Origin: Pseudomonadota bacterium
GTDB taxonomy: Bacteria; Desulfobacterota; Desulfobacteria; Desulfobacterales; Desulfolunaceae
Assembly (NCBI GenBank): GCA_018818835.1
Contig: JAHIRD010000070.1
Location: forward strand, 1-64,000
Direction of reading: 5' to 3'
DNA length: 64,000 nucleotides
Under the pieces are notes generated by a model. It worked only from the letters and a program-made list of their open reading frames with translations. It had not been told where the DNA came from and did not search any database. Position 1 is the first letter of the stretch. Each line of letters starts with the position of its first letter. Of the stretch, positions 63,926 to 64,000 are shown one piece after another. Made by a program: the position numbers and the translations under genes.

Positions 63926-64000
63926 TTAACCTTGCACTGCTGTATTTTCTTCAGGGAGATTTATTTCCATAGAGGCCTCAGGAGTCGGACGGACATGGTT
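63926..64000 (-). CDS. C-terminal end of a further minus-strand gene (partial)
   Basis: The last codons of an open frame reach the window edge: the read-through ends ...PEENTAVQG then stop at 63926-63928, upstream of mutS on the minus strand. Only 24 codons are visible, so no family can be named. It could be a chance frame. Confidence 0.35.
   Translation of the reverse strand, partial: NHVRPTPEASMEINLPEENTAVQG

Noticed and set aside
1-64000. CRISPR arrays, rRNA operons and 4.5S RNA
   Set aside because: No array of spaced direct repeats and no rRNA sequence were seen. A 4.5S RNA was looked for near ffh and not recognised.

Overview
The window looks like a chromosomal segment of a sulfate-reducing or related deltaproteobacterium (Desulfobacterota, probably Desulfobacterales). 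The reasons are family-level and inferential: a nuo cluster without the NADH module (no nuoEFG), a K+-independent membrane pyrophosphatase, CarD, a COG4752-type SPOUT methyltransferase behind trmD, a DUF3683 FAD/Fe-S dehydrogenase, and a fused acetate kinase/PduL protein. No 16S rRNA gene is present, so the assignment is not proven.

Layout. 1-5.9 kb is accessory DNA: the right part of an IS91-type element (tyrosine recombinase plus HUH transposase), the 3' part of a group II intron (reverse transcriptase fragment and domains V/VI), then small cassette-like genes (a conserved small protein, a PIN/ribbon-helix-helix toxin-antitoxin pair, a collapsed second toxin-antitoxin locus) separated by attC-like hairpin sites, and a YkgJ-type cysteine-cluster protein. 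6-23 kb is housekeeping: rlmN, then ffh-rpsP-khpA-rimM-trmD-SPOUT methyltransferase-rplS-rnhB-yraN-rsmI, a GGDEF protein, a lipoprotein, a DUF1844 protein, ispE, tRNA-Gln, prs, rplY, pth, hppA, carD and rluD. 23.4-35.2 kb is one long operon for a proton-pumping complex I-like enzyme (nuoABCDHIJK, two extra antiporter-like subunits flanking a small membrane protein, nuoM, nuoN). 35.4-38 kb encodes an OmpA-type envelope protein and a Smr protein. 38.1-39.3 kb is an AT-rich ATPase gene with its own promoter and operator-like palindrome.

39.3-64 kb mixes energy metabolism and signalling: a cNMP-binding-like/acetate kinase/PduL triple fusion, a periplasmic binding protein paired with a chemoreceptor, a 1201-residue FAD/Fe-S dehydrogenase, prfC, a REC-GAF-PAS histidine kinase, a sigma-54 response regulator with its kinase (tandem unknown sensor domains), ettA, an AMIN-amidase and mutS.

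Common themes. Membrane energy conservation (complex I, H+-pyrophosphatase) and acyl-phosphate metabolism (AckA-PduL) are encoded near one another, and the kinase domain of the fusion has substitutions suggesting it may not use ATP in the usual way. A dispersed MITE-like repeat (about 153 bp, terminal inverted repeats, perfect 6-bp target duplications at three copies) occurs in gaps between genes, and one degenerate copy supplies a terminator. Intrinsic terminators close hppA, nuo and the OmpA gene, and one lies inside the rnhB coding sequence.
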